Of a stretch of 64,000 nt of DNA, positions 38,491-49,932 are shown one piece after another. The notes beneath the pieces are model-generated. The model was not told the origin of the DNA, searched no databases, and worked only from the letters and a program-made list of their open reading frames with translations. The stretch is from NCBI RefSeq assembly GCF_037975245.1, contig NC_092565.1, positions 21,969,499-22,033,498 of the forward strand. Reading direction: 5' to 3'. The DNA comes from Apostichopus japonicus (lineage: Eukaryota > Echinodermata > Holothuroidea > Aspidochirotida > Stichopodidae). The position numbers were made by a program, and so were the translations under genes. The first letter of the stretch is position 1. Each line of letters opens with the position of its first letter.

Positions 38491-39355
38491 ATACATCCAC
38501 TCCTTTCCAATGTTCCATTCAGAAGTTAACTATCTACATTGAGTATCACTAAAAAATTTCTCATTGGTTTTTCACTTCAGTGAGGTCTAGTGGGGTCTTG
38601 TGGTGTGTCTCCAACCGATTCTATAGATCTGTTGGTTGCACTGTGTACATACAAACATGAAGACAATAGATCTACCATTAAAATTTAAAAAAATTGGTAC
38701 TGTAGCAGAGGATTTTGCAGGCACAGCAGCATTCTTTTTGACATGGTGCGTTTAGTGTGTCTGACATGACATTAATAAAAGTAGTATTTGTGCACCTTGA
38801 ACAAGCTAAGGAGAGTCACAAACTGGACCCTGATTCCCACTTTCAAAAGTCAAAGGAAACAGAGCATCAGAAGTACTAAAAGCAAAGTCCATTAAGCATA
38901 TCCTCTTCAAAGGCCTAACAACATAAGAGAAAGCTCAGATCAATAACAAGATTTCCTTTGTGACAAAATTCAAATCCCAAGAGAATACTAGACACACAAT
39001 CTACTGTACATGAAAGCATGCCATTATGTTAGTAGTGTGGATAAATGTTTGCACATTTAATGCCCGGTCACCAATTATATTGACTTTCCTCAAGGTTTAA
39101 CATTCTAGGTCATTAATATATAGTTCTAGAATCTCCTTCTTCACAGATAGCAAATTTATAATTATAACAGCACTTGATCCTCAGACCTTAAAAAGTGTTA
39201 CTGAAGAAACTCCAATCAGTTCACATTGGATCATGCATGGGTGATCAGACTGCTAGCATGTACAGGTAGCCTTGTATCATCAGCTGGGCTCTACTCTACG
39301 GCAGAAACAGGACACGATGTTATGGCCATTACCATTCACGGTCTTCATGATCAAC

Positions 39356-39540
39356 CTACTTGCTACTTTGATCAAGAGCTCCGGATCTGATCTTCCCAAA
39401 GGAGGGTCAAGATCTCTCAGGGTCAGATCCTGAGTATGCTAGCTTTCACACTACTGAAGGAGGTTGATTATAAGCAGAGGATCAGATCCGGATCAAAATT
39501 CCCTGCTCGAGATCTAGTGTGAAAGCACTCATGCAAGTAG
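39356..39540. repeat. Interlocking inverted repeats, probable DNA-transposon remnant
   Basis: Three perfect inverted pairs within 185 bp: CTACTTGC (39356) with GCAAGTAG (39533); CCGGATCTGATC (39381) with GATCAGATCCGG (39480); GCTTTCACACTA (39442) with TAGTGTGAAAGC (39515). The pairs overlap and are not simply nested, so the segment could fold in alternative ways. No coding capacity. I infer a short foldback or MITE; the superfamily is unknown. Confidence 0.6.
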
Positions 39541-42500
39541 CTCATACAATTGTACAAAAACAATGAAATTATACAAAAAATGGCATGTGCTGTAGAGTAT
39601 AGTAAATGTTGTTCCTTAGATTCTGAGATTTGACAGCTCTAGGTAGAGAACTGCATGAAACCAAAATGAATGGCTCCTATTGGTACCTTGTCTAATTTGT
39701 TTGTTCAGGTTGCGAAAGAACAGGTGATCACCAATCACTTCCCAATAAGTAGGTTACAGAATCAGAACAAAATCATTAGTACTATAACATACATAAGGAA
39801 GCAAATCATTCATGAGGAAATAAGTTTCCTGTTACATGTGTAGTATATACATCTGATGCATTGTGTACTGTATAGCTGCAGTACTGTACATAATTGAAAA
39901 AATTGTGGAGAAAGCACAACATTCCACATAAATTGCATCAAAGGCATATGTACTGTAAACATACATGCTGCAGTCATTATAAATGCTTGTTAATCTCTCT
40001 TCTACATGATCGTTGTGTGTTGTTATGTTTTAAAATGACTAATTGAAAGGAACATGCATAAATCTGTGCAAGGTTGGGTTTGTTGTAGAATTGCTTGGTT
40101 ACTGACAATGAAATGCATTTTTCTACTTTATACCACATTTTAAAATGTTAGTGAGAAGACATTGATTTTAAATTGTCGAACAAAAGATGCTCTGACATCT
40201 TAAAACAAGCATATGTTACTCCCCCAAAAAATAGTACACATCTGTCCATTACAACTGAAATTTGATGCCATAATTTGTGCTAACAATTATACAGATTATC
40301 AAAAGTGCTTAGTTTTATAGGGGCACCGAAGTCCCTCCTATTCTGACAAAGCTAATTTAAAAACTAAAGCTAGTATTAAATAATGTTAAATTTGTTCAAG
40401 AAACTGATACATGCCAGTCCTTGAAAGCAGAAACATTTTCCAGTATACATAAGAAAGTGGCAAAGTTGTTCTAAAATTCTGCATAACAGATTTTTTGAGC
40501 TTACTGTACATTATAAACCATCATTCACATTTGTTCAATACTTCTAAGTTTCACCAGTATGTTAAAGGTCTATTACCTTTTCCACCAAGCATTACTACAG
40601 GAACTGGACAGAGTCACACTACACATCCAATGCTATTCTAGACACCATTTTAATTTAATCTGTAAATAGAGCAGTATGATTTTACCATTACCAATATATA
40701 TACCACAGCACAGCACTGTATATTATTCTGAGCAGGTTGCAAAACACAGCAGAAGGGGATGCGAAAGATTACAAAAGTGGGAAGTGAATTATTCCATTCT
40801 CTATCAATCAAACTTGATTAAAAATAAACCACAGACGCTAAAACTAGAGGAAACAATATTTTCTGTCAATGTGCGTTTGTAGTTCAAGAGCTTGTGAAAT
40901 GCAGCTCGGAGAGTTTGAGCATCTGGATATACTGCTCTGCACAGAAGCCTAAAATTTTAGAATAACAAGTGTGTTTTATAAAGGTTTTGTGCAACTTACA
41001 GTGTCCAGAGTGTTAGGGCAGCATTTAAATTTGTATATATATTTGATTGCCAACTTCGGGCAATATTACCAAACCAATTTAGATTGTAAGGGACCAAACT
41101 AAGACACCAAATTTATTTATACTTTTTTCATCACATGAACTTTATTTAGCAAGTTATTATAATGAATCTACAGTATGCTTGATTCTATTTGATATATTAT
41201 CCAAAAGCATGAAAAATCAATGTAGGAATTTAGAACGAAATCCTGTAAAAGACTTGCCCAAAACAATGTTCACAAAAGCTACTTTGAACTTATTAATGTC
41301 CTTGTAACAGGAAGCTAATGTAAGGTATTTAAATAATAGTTCTATACTAGTCTTACTACTTTCAGTGTATAATGCTGTACAGAATCCATGCCAGGGTTAA
41401 CATTTTTTCTGTGATGCAACCGGCCAAATTGGCTACCAAATTATTGGATGAAAAATTGTCAAATATGAAGTTGCTATTATGTTACAACAACTAACCCTGT
41501 AATACAGGTAGGAATTGTGTGGATCCTCAATTCGTTACCATGGGGGATAGACTCTTACAGTAGCTTGAACATATTAGGGAGTGAAACTTAGTAAAACAAA
41601 ATGCTGATGTATTTGCCAATGCATACAGTAGGCCTAATTGTAAACTTGAGTCAGACTAAACAACATGAAAGGGTTACAAAATGCTGTATGGCTAGACCTT
41701 CATTTTCTCTAGCCAAGGAAATTTGATAAATGCCAAATCTGCATTTCTGCCATTTTTGGCACTGAAAATGCCAATTTGAATTTTGTTAACATTGGTTTTG
41801 GTAAATTTTTGAAGGATTCCATTCTAAATTCTCAAAAGCGGCAACCCTGATGCATGTAGTACATGCTATATATACTGTAGGTTCATGTGTTGAGAAGAAT
41901 TGCGAGCACACTAACACAAGACCATTTGTGACTGGTAAATTATTAACAGTCTATCAATTACTGTATTAAAGTATAAGCAATGCATGTAAAAAAATATTTC
42001 AACTGTTATTTCTAGAATTCACTAACTCAGCCATACTCTGTTTGTATATACTATGTAATTCAAAGGAGAAATAAACACCAGTTGAGATTTGCAGCACTTC
42101 TGAACAGAATAATATTCCAATAACATCTGTGAAACAACTGAATCCTGAATTTTCAGTACTCTCATTATTGAAAAGTACCAATAAGGAGGCCTACGTCTTG
42201 TGTGCAAAGAAACTAATTTGAAAAAATTCCTGAAAATTCATGGAAATGCTTTTCTGACTATAGCAGTTATTTCACAGCACTTGACACATGTTAAATTGAA
42301 TTATATTTTGTACAGTAATGTGTGATCACTGCAAAACCCCAAGGTTTAATTCTCACTTTAAAGTCACATGATGTATGATTGTTAGTCTTCGTCAACAAAT
42401 TAAAGAAATATTAAACATGAAAATTTGCATAAAACAAGAAAATATATATATTGTTTCCTTCCATCTGATTACATCATACCCTTTAAGGAAATAATTGTCA

Positions 42501-43224
42501 GCAGTATGACTCTTCAGAGAAAATTTATTATGTGTGTACCACAGAGATTAGGGAGAAAGATGTTATTCACAAAGTAATATTAAAAACACCAACTAATGTC
42601 AGCAACCCAATTGTCACACAGAGTTTGGAGAGCTATGTATTAGTGTTAGCCTTTTGAAACTGCACTGTATGTAATTATGCGTCTTCAGTAGCTTTTAGAT
42701 TACATGACAAAGTCAGAGGTGAAATAATAGAGACAAGAAAAAATATGACGATACAAGACTTTAAATTAAAGCAGCATGCATACACTGTACTGCACAATAT
42801 AAACATTTGAGTTTAATAGAAACCTCCAATACAAGCAAGACTAGCAAACCTCCAAGACAAGAATATTCTCAATGTTAACATTGAGCCATATTTTACAGAG
42901 GCCTCAATTGGCTGAATATGTCATTGATGACTTGCTGTTTAACAATGCGTAATGTGTTGTGCACAATTCACTTGATTTATAAACAGAGTGGCTTCGTTGT
43001 GCTTATTTTGTACCAAGATATATGTATAATTTACATATATCTCAGATATACTAAAACGAAAGGAACATCACTTGACATTGTTGAAAGTTTGCCATTGCTA
43101 TTAAATGAATGCAGTTGCACAGATTCCATCGTGAAAACATACAGAATGAAACTTAAACCTTACAGGTTTGGCAATTTACCAATGACGATAATTACTCCTC
43201 TCCGATACATACGTACTCCCATCT

Positions 43225-43580
43225 AAAAGAAAAGAAAAAAAGCGGAGCGAACGCCGCTCCCGAAAAACAGCCCTAAAAACCTCTCTAAAAAAAGAAAAGG
43301 ATACTTATCGGGCTGCAAAGACTTCAAATACTTCCAAAAACAGTGGATGGGAAAAAATTTCCGATCCTAGGAACCAAAAGTGGACGAAATTCGGTGGAAA
43401 ATATCCGCTCGAAAAAATACGAAGTAGACGCTTTGGTTGGTAGAATGAGAAGGAAGGTTGGTGACCCGTGAAGCCGGGTCACAGAGGGTGCACAGTGTTA
43501 AAAGGTTACCAGGACATTCTAGGCGCGGTAGAATGAGGTGCATAGGTTGGGGGGAGACAGGTAAGCGAGGAACGAAGTAA
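43225..43580 (+). mobile_element. Dispersed GGTAGAATGAG element, 356-bp insertion with 20-bp direct repeats
   Basis: The insertion is bounded by a perfect 20-bp direct repeat, ATACATACGTACTCCCATCT, at 43205-43224 and 43581-43600. The left 200 bp start A-rich, carry the inverted repeat GGAGCG/CGCTCC at about 43242-43258 and are not seen in other copies. The right half (from 43439) is the family core: GGTAGAATGAG; hairpin GTGACCCG/CGGGTCAC at 43461-43482; TGCACAGTGTTAAAAGGTTA; a second GGTAGAATGAG at 43527; then GAGACAGGTAAGCGAG and the end GAACGAAGTAA. On the minus strand the unique half ends with a GC-rich hairpin followed by a T-run, like a Pol III stop. No protein is encoded. I do not recognise its class. 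Confidence 0.8.
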
Positions 43581-45583
43581 ATACATACGTACTCCCATCT
43601 ACCCTAGCCTAAGAGTGGTATCATTCTTGCTCTGCGCCCCTAATAATCCTCTCTAAGGTCACCACCCCCTTCCTTACAAAGCTAATATTCAGAAGCCTGA
43701 CACATTCAGTACACATGATTTTCATCTTTAGTATCAACCTGGTAGTACAAGAACTCCATGGATTTATCAAAACCAGAGGAAAGCTACTGTACTTCTTCTA
43801 GTTTTATCCACTACAACAAAGTTCTGCATGAGTATCCTTGAATAGTTGCATACAGTATTGAACCTCCTAGTGCTAGTAACAGGAGAATATCACTTACTTA
43901 TAATGCAAAGGGTCAAGAAGTAAACTTGGGACAGTCTTAAGACACAGACTCGGTAATAGTATATTATTAGTTAATTACACAATTATTTTATAATTACCAA
44001 CTAAGGTCAAGTAGTTTAGGATAGGAAATGATATCTCAAAGAATCAAATCTGCACAAGAACTGACATCTTGAAAAGAGCATAGATGCTTGAACTCTCTGT
44101 AAATCAGTATACAATATCTGCCTACACAGAAAGACAGTCTTGATTTAAAGTACTCACAGAAAATGACAGTAGTCATTTAAGTCAGCAAATTATGCAAACT
44201 TGACTGTATATATATGAATATTTCAATAGTAGCAGCTTTATCAATTTCCTCAAACATATTTCTCTCTGTAGGACTACACATCTCATGAAACCTCTACACA
44301 CTGAAGACAATATTTGATTTACAAACAGAGAGTTGTCACATTAATTACTGTAATTGTATTCTGTGACATATTTTTTTATTTATTGTGAGTGTGTCAGGTA
44401 ATCAACAGTCGGTCTACATTAAATGTGCAAGTTGACATCAAAGAACATATCCAAATGTTGTATACAGTGCAATGATTCGGCGGTGTTATATTTAATCAAT
44501 TTTCCCAAATTTTCTGGTCAAATGAGGTGCAGTGCAAAGTCATCTCATCCGATTGTACGATTATTACTTAAAGATTATAATGATGCAGTTGGCTGTGTAC
44601 TTATAAGTTTAGTGACAAGAACGACCATAGCTTGTAAATTCGCCACACAGATGCATGAAAGAGACAAAATTATGAAATCACCTACTGCATTGTATACATT
44701 TCACTATACATATTATCACTATATTCTGACAACACAGTATTTAACTACCAGCTATGATTAATTTTCCTGTAATATAGTTTGCATGTTATCAACACCAAAC
44801 AGCTACTGTACAATTTATCTCATATTATTATCTATACACTGGGAACCTATCAGTTTCAACACAAAAGACTCAGGTCAGCTTTTATCACCATTTGGAGACA
44901 ACATCTCTGTTAAACTGCCAACTACAGACTGAGCTATTAAATTCCTTTGTCTACTGCAGTAGAAGTGATCACAAATAATATTTGTTGAGGGTAAAAGATA
45001 ACTGTTTTTTAACTGATATAGAGGTAGGTATTAAATAAATGGGTTAATCTCAAGCCATTTATTAACTGTTTAATCTAAAAAAATATAAACATTAATAATT
45101 TTGAGATACCTTGCCAAATTTCCCTTTGATTTTGATTTTCCCTTATTGAATATTTTCCTACATCTCAGGTGACATCAGTAGCCAAGGGAAGTTTGTAACA
45201 AATATCCCGACAGCCTCATCATAGATAAACTATCCACTCAATAAATTTTCCACAGAGCCATCCTCTAGCAGTTATTCCGATTTTAAATCGGACATCTTTT
45301 AATGACCTTATAGGGACTCCACATTGTCTGTCTATAGCTGGCAACCAGACACCACATTCCCTTCTCAATTTACATGCCCTAAACCCTATTATTTCAAACA
45401 TTTTACAATCAGTTGAGTTTTTTCACGTTCGCGTTTTTGCGATGTTTTTGATTTTCCAATAGTCACCCCAAAACTTACTGGAATGGGTCTTACCACAATT
45501 GGTGACATTTTAGCAATGCACCCACCTTGACCTCTACAGGTTGTTGGCCTCTTAATTTCCATACTCCAAGCATAAAAATATAA

Positions 45584-45625
45584 GTGGGAGGGGATTGGGG
45601 GGAGGGGATTGGGGGGAGGGGTTGT
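45584..45625 (+). repeat. GGGAGGGGATTGGGG triple repeat
   Basis: GGGAGGGGATTGGGG is repeated almost three times with 15-16-bp spacing; the last copy changes to GGGGTTGTG. It has G-quadruplex potential. Confidence 0.9.
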
Positions 45626-45732
45626 GAAGGCCCAAAGGCTATGGTCGGGTTGGAAGATCCTTAAATTGTGAATAGTCACTTGAACATAAGTGTGACATCT
45701 TATATTCCTTGTCACATTCTATGATAAAATTG

Positions 45733-45950
45733 TAGGGGAGATAGGGGAGAGAGCGGAGAAAAAGAGATGGGGGAAAATAGGAGATGGGAGAGAGGGTAGG
45801 GAGGGAAGAAAGGAAAGAGAGGGGTAAAAAGGGAGAGAGGGGAGAGAAAGGGAGAGAGGAGAAAGGTGAGGAAGAGAGAGAGAGAGGAAAGGAGAAAGGG
45901 ACCAATGAGCGAGAGGGAGGGTGGGTGGGGAGAGGGGGAAGGAATGGAAG
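45733..45950 (+). repeat. Polypurine GGGAGAGA tract, about 215 bp
   Basis: Almost uninterrupted purines (GGGAGAGAGGAGAAAGG-like) on the + strand, giving a polypyrimidine tract in the PDE transcript. Chance long open frames on both strands here are composition artefacts. The flanks GGAAGATCCTTAAATTG (45652) and GGAAGATCTTCAAATTG (45946) resemble each other, suggesting duplication around the tract. Confidence 0.93.
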
Positions 45951-46790
45951 ATCTTCAAATTGCTCATACTTTCTGCACATGTATGGTGTTGCAGTACCAG
46001 TACAATGCGACATGGTTTAAAATGCAGGCTACATAGTACAGGACTTAGTTTAATTATTCAAGGAACATCATGATGAAACACACTGGGAAAGATAGCCTAA
46101 ATACAATGCAAGCATTCCAGGGCTTAGGTAAACATTGTAAACAGGATAGCTGCAGCAGTGAAAACTCAGTACTATTGTTGCTATATTACTGAAGGGATGT
46201 GGTGGTATGATATGTCAAATGAGGGAGGGAAGGAGGGATCAAATCATTGTTGGAAGAGACTGATTGCATAGATTTTTAATTAGCTGGCATTGCAAGTTTG
46301 GAAAGCATCAAAGTGTTATAATGAAGAGATCCATGAAATGGCTAGACCAATGGCATGCATGTGTGAAGACATCTTCTGCCAAAGTTATGAAATGTATGGC
46401 CTACCAAGGTACATATAATCAAAGAAAACCCACAAGATCTGACCTCTTGGGACATAATACACATGTTTTCCAAGCTTTGAAATTGCTTGTTGAATGCTTG
46501 AGCACTCCCAAATTTTTCAGCCCATTTCTCTGAATTTTACAATGGCACCTTATACATGATCCCCAAAATTACTGGCTTGGATATTTATAATGATCTATTT
46601 AAACCTATCAGCTTTCTCCTAATACACTTTCGCATCCACCTGGTTCACAAATTGCAAACATCTTAGTACTGCAACCCCCATTTCCAGGTCAACACTCACT
46701 TCTGACCGATCATTTTCCAATAATCTTTGGCCTTGGAAGAAATAGGTATACTTTACTCACTAAGGTGGATCAATGTTCAAAGTTCAGAAT

Positions 46791-46925
46791 CTGACCTCTA
46801 CTAACTTCAAATGACATTTGACCTCCCTCCCCCCAGTACTCCTGGTACTGGAACTGACCTCTACTAACTTCAAATGACATTTGACTTCCCTCCCTCCCCC
46901 CCCCCCTGTACTCCTGGTACTGGAA
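46791..46925 (+). repeat. Two-copy tandem duplication (63 and 72 bp)
   Basis: CTGACCTCTACTAACTTCAA ATGACATTTGAC, a C-rich run and TACTCCTGGTACTGGAAC occur twice, starting at 46791 and 46854. The second copy is longer because of an expanded C tract. Confidence 0.93.
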
Positions 46926-47351
46926 CCATATAACAAGCATGCACTTACACCACCATGTTCCTATCGAGTGTGCAAACCAAGGCATCAAAGTTCAGTAAAC
47001 AGACACACACGCAACACATTATTACGGCCTATAGATTCCATTTGCTTTCAGCATGCAAGGAATCCAGGAGAAAAGTTTTTCCATAAAATATATTTGTCTA
47101 CAAATGGGCCCCAATGATCATTGTAAATTACACCTGGCTGTAATTTTCCAATATACAGGTGTGATCTTTGATGTTGTTTAAACATGTCCAAAGACATAAA
47201 CCACTTACCCCACTCGTTTCACATTTACTCTAAATAATTTTACATTTTTATTATTCCTGTTTTCACTACTGAAACGGTGAGAGATAATGCACAAGTCTCA
47301 TTAACCTTCGTTTCTCCCAATAAATGATAAAAGCAAAACAAAATCAGCGAT

Positions 47352-47415
47352 GAGACTCCCTTCTCGTGGGAAATCATAGCTGGTGGGGTATCAATTGCTC
47401 TACCAATTAAGTGCT
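47352..47415 (-). mobile_element. tRNA-like SINE remnant, minus strand
   Basis: The minus strand reads AGCACTTAATTGGTAGAGCA, a D-arm/box-A-like sequence, then ACCCCACCAGCTATGATTTC and CCACGAGAAGGGAG. Box B is poor, so only the 5' half is convincing. Confidence 0.35.
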
Positions 47416-47599
47416 TCCCTGCTTAAGTGGCAGGCAATGGTAAACGGCAGGCATCAATTTACAGTGCGAATGAAACATATAAACCTTTACTGTAGCATAT
47501 ATGTGTGTGTGTGTGTGTCTAAATAATCACAACTCAAACTGGTGTATACTCATTTGATATTTTCTCGTGGTAAGAAAATCTTCAATGAGGTAACATAGC

Positions 47600-47656
47600 T
47601 ATACAAATATATATATATATTGATATAGATATATAGATATAGATATATATATAGAT

Positions 47657-47695
<39 letters not shown>
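47600..47695. repeat. AT / GATA microsatellite
   Basis: An interrupted (AT)n and (GATATA)n run ending in about 17 pure AT dinucleotides. A short (GT)n lies at about 47500-47518. Confidence 0.97.
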
Positions 47696-47696
<1 letters not shown>

Positions 47697-49564
47697 TAGA
47701 ACAACAATGTCACAAATGTGCATACATTCTGAAATAATTTCTTAATTTATGTACAATACTGCATTTACAAAAGGTTAGCAGAAATCTTTGTTACACTGAA
47801 CATTGCATGTTTTCATTCATACGATATTTTCTTTATTTGCTTTTCAAGAAAACCAAAGCATTGTTTCCTTTTCATAGTAATATTCTTAAATTAATGAACA
47901 GCTTGACTAGTGTGTACTGCCAATGATTGAGACACATCAAAGAGAGCAAATCAATCACATTTGCAGGATTGATGTGAAAATTTCCTTATCTTACTTAATA
48001 CACCAGGACAATTGAGTAACATAATTTTTTGTCCACCAATGGTTTATACCATAAAGACTCCTGTGCTTTAAGATGGAAAAAACGAGAAATGTAGAAAATC
48101 TTGAAAACTTTTGAAATATTCTGCTGCATTGAAAGAGAGTATTGTTTAGTGTTAAGTATCTACATAGTTCACCTATTGCAAGACCTTTACCACTTGTAAA
48201 CCAGCTGAATTTCACATCTGATCCAGATAATTAACATTTCAATTTGTTGTGTATTTTAATGAAAACCACTAAATTTGCTTTGGGAACAAGAAAATATCAT
48301 CAAGAAGTGAATAATAGAGTAATTGGCTGAACAGATAACAGTCCTGGGTCATATGTACATTACAATGTGCTGGATTTTATAACTCAGTATATATAGGACC
48401 AAAGGAGACAGTGCACATGTTTAGTCTAAGGTATTAATTTCATGTGCAGTCTAATTGTGGCTCAAATCTCTTTCACAGTTTTTTTTTGTATACAGTACAT
48501 CTCTAGAAATCATTCTCTCACGTATTCAAGTGATAAGCCAAAATTTCCATTAAATCAGTTTCCTCTTTGTAGGTGCATCATGTAGCATTGTTATGCAATG
48601 TTTTGGCCAAGGATGCAAAATCTGCATCCCACAGATGCAACATTTTGTTTTTAGAAACAAACCCAAAGTACACACTCACAACTAGTCCTACACAAAACAT
48701 AATGTTCAACCTTTGCAAATTTGCGTGAACATTTGTGGTCACGGTGCAAAATTTTTGTGCAACGTTCAAGTGTACACTATATGCCAAAAGCAGCCATTGA
48801 AGCTGGAGTTTTTAATCGAATTGCGTAAAATGTTATTTACATACTGTAAAGACCGGGGTTCATAAAAGTTGTGAGCAAGTACTAATCCTTTTAGGGGCTT
48901 TCTCTCTTGTTGTCGAGATCTATACTTAACATTTCTGCATCGGTTAAGGGACTCAATTAAATCAGTTGGAAAGTGCAGTATCTTTATGCTTGCATTTCCT
49001 ATCTCAGCACTCGTTTTATATTTAACATTGATTTCCGACATTCACAGCGTATTCACTATTCATAACCTACAACGCTTTCACAGATGCAATGAAAGGGAGT
49101 TGTATGAACCGTACAGTAGTCTGCATTGGATGACCGCCATATATGGTAACTAGTGTACGGCAAAATTTCCCTCTTAGGAATTCGAGTCATTTTGTTGTTT
49201 ATATTAGTTGAAGGTTTCATCATTTGTTGTTTTTTTTTTGTGCGCATCATTGGACTATACTTATATGCTCCTGTTGTGTACAAGCAAATGTGTTGTCAGG
49301 GGTAATTATATCTACTGTAAGTATAGTGTGTTCCTCTAGAGGTATTTCAGAATGCATGTTTTCATGGAGGACTGTAGGGATGCAAGTTTTTCTGAGTGGA
49401 TGCAAACGTTTTAAGACATTGCGTCCCCCGGACGCAACTTTTAAAATCCTAGTAACAATACTGATCATGGATGCTATAAAATTAAACTAACTTCAAGTGG
49501 TGATCTCCCTTGAAATGGTCTACAAAAATTGAATGGTTTCTGTCTGACATCCCCTACCAAAGGA

Positions 49565-49640
49565 AGGGCCTCATTGCCATTTAGTTGGTAGAGTATTGTA
49601 CCTTCTACTCTTTACCCAAAGGCTTTGAATCAATTTCTAC
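49565..49640 (+). mobile_element. tRNA-like SINE remnant
   Basis: TTTAGTTGGTAGAGTATTGT (box-A-like D-arm) followed after 25 bases by AAAGGCTTTGAATCAATTTC (box-B-like T-arm) gives the spacing of a tRNA head. The arms are no longer paired, so it is a pseudo-tRNA or SINE head. Confidence 0.45.
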
Positions 49641-49892
49641 CAAAGATTTTTTTGTTCCCTTTTCAATAAAAAACTGTGTTCCTCAGTGTCTCTATGCAAT
49701 GAACTGAAGAGCAGGATGAAGTTCTGTGTTATTGCAGACAATGTCCTGTGTAGCTACAGTACTGTAGGTATTAAGAATTTGGATTCCTCAAAAAGGAAAT
49801 TTTCCACTCAGGGTGCAGGACAGTGTTTTCATTCCCTTACATCAAATTTTAAAGGTTGCAATTAGATAAATTTTTGTTGAGAAAATCAAAAT

Positions 49893-49932
49893 GGTCTTGA
49901 ATTGAGCAGAGCAGGTAAGAGAGGAGTAAATA
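49893..49932 (+). mobile_element. Dispersed GGTAGAATGAG element, 3'-end fragment
   Basis: GAGCAGAGCAGGTAAGAGAG then GAGTAAATA reproduces the last boxes, including an intact CAGGTAAG (49912-49919). Nothing upstream aligns. Confidence 0.4.

Noticed and set aside
45639-46020. Frames of 78-124 codons on both strands, proline/serine- or glutamate/arginine-rich
   Set aside because: They are produced by the polypurine tract; both strands are open for compositional reasons.
48766-49041. Minus-strand 91-codon frame with lysine/arginine-rich middle
   Set aside because: No motif of reverse transcriptase, transposase or other family could be seen, and there are no exon boundaries.
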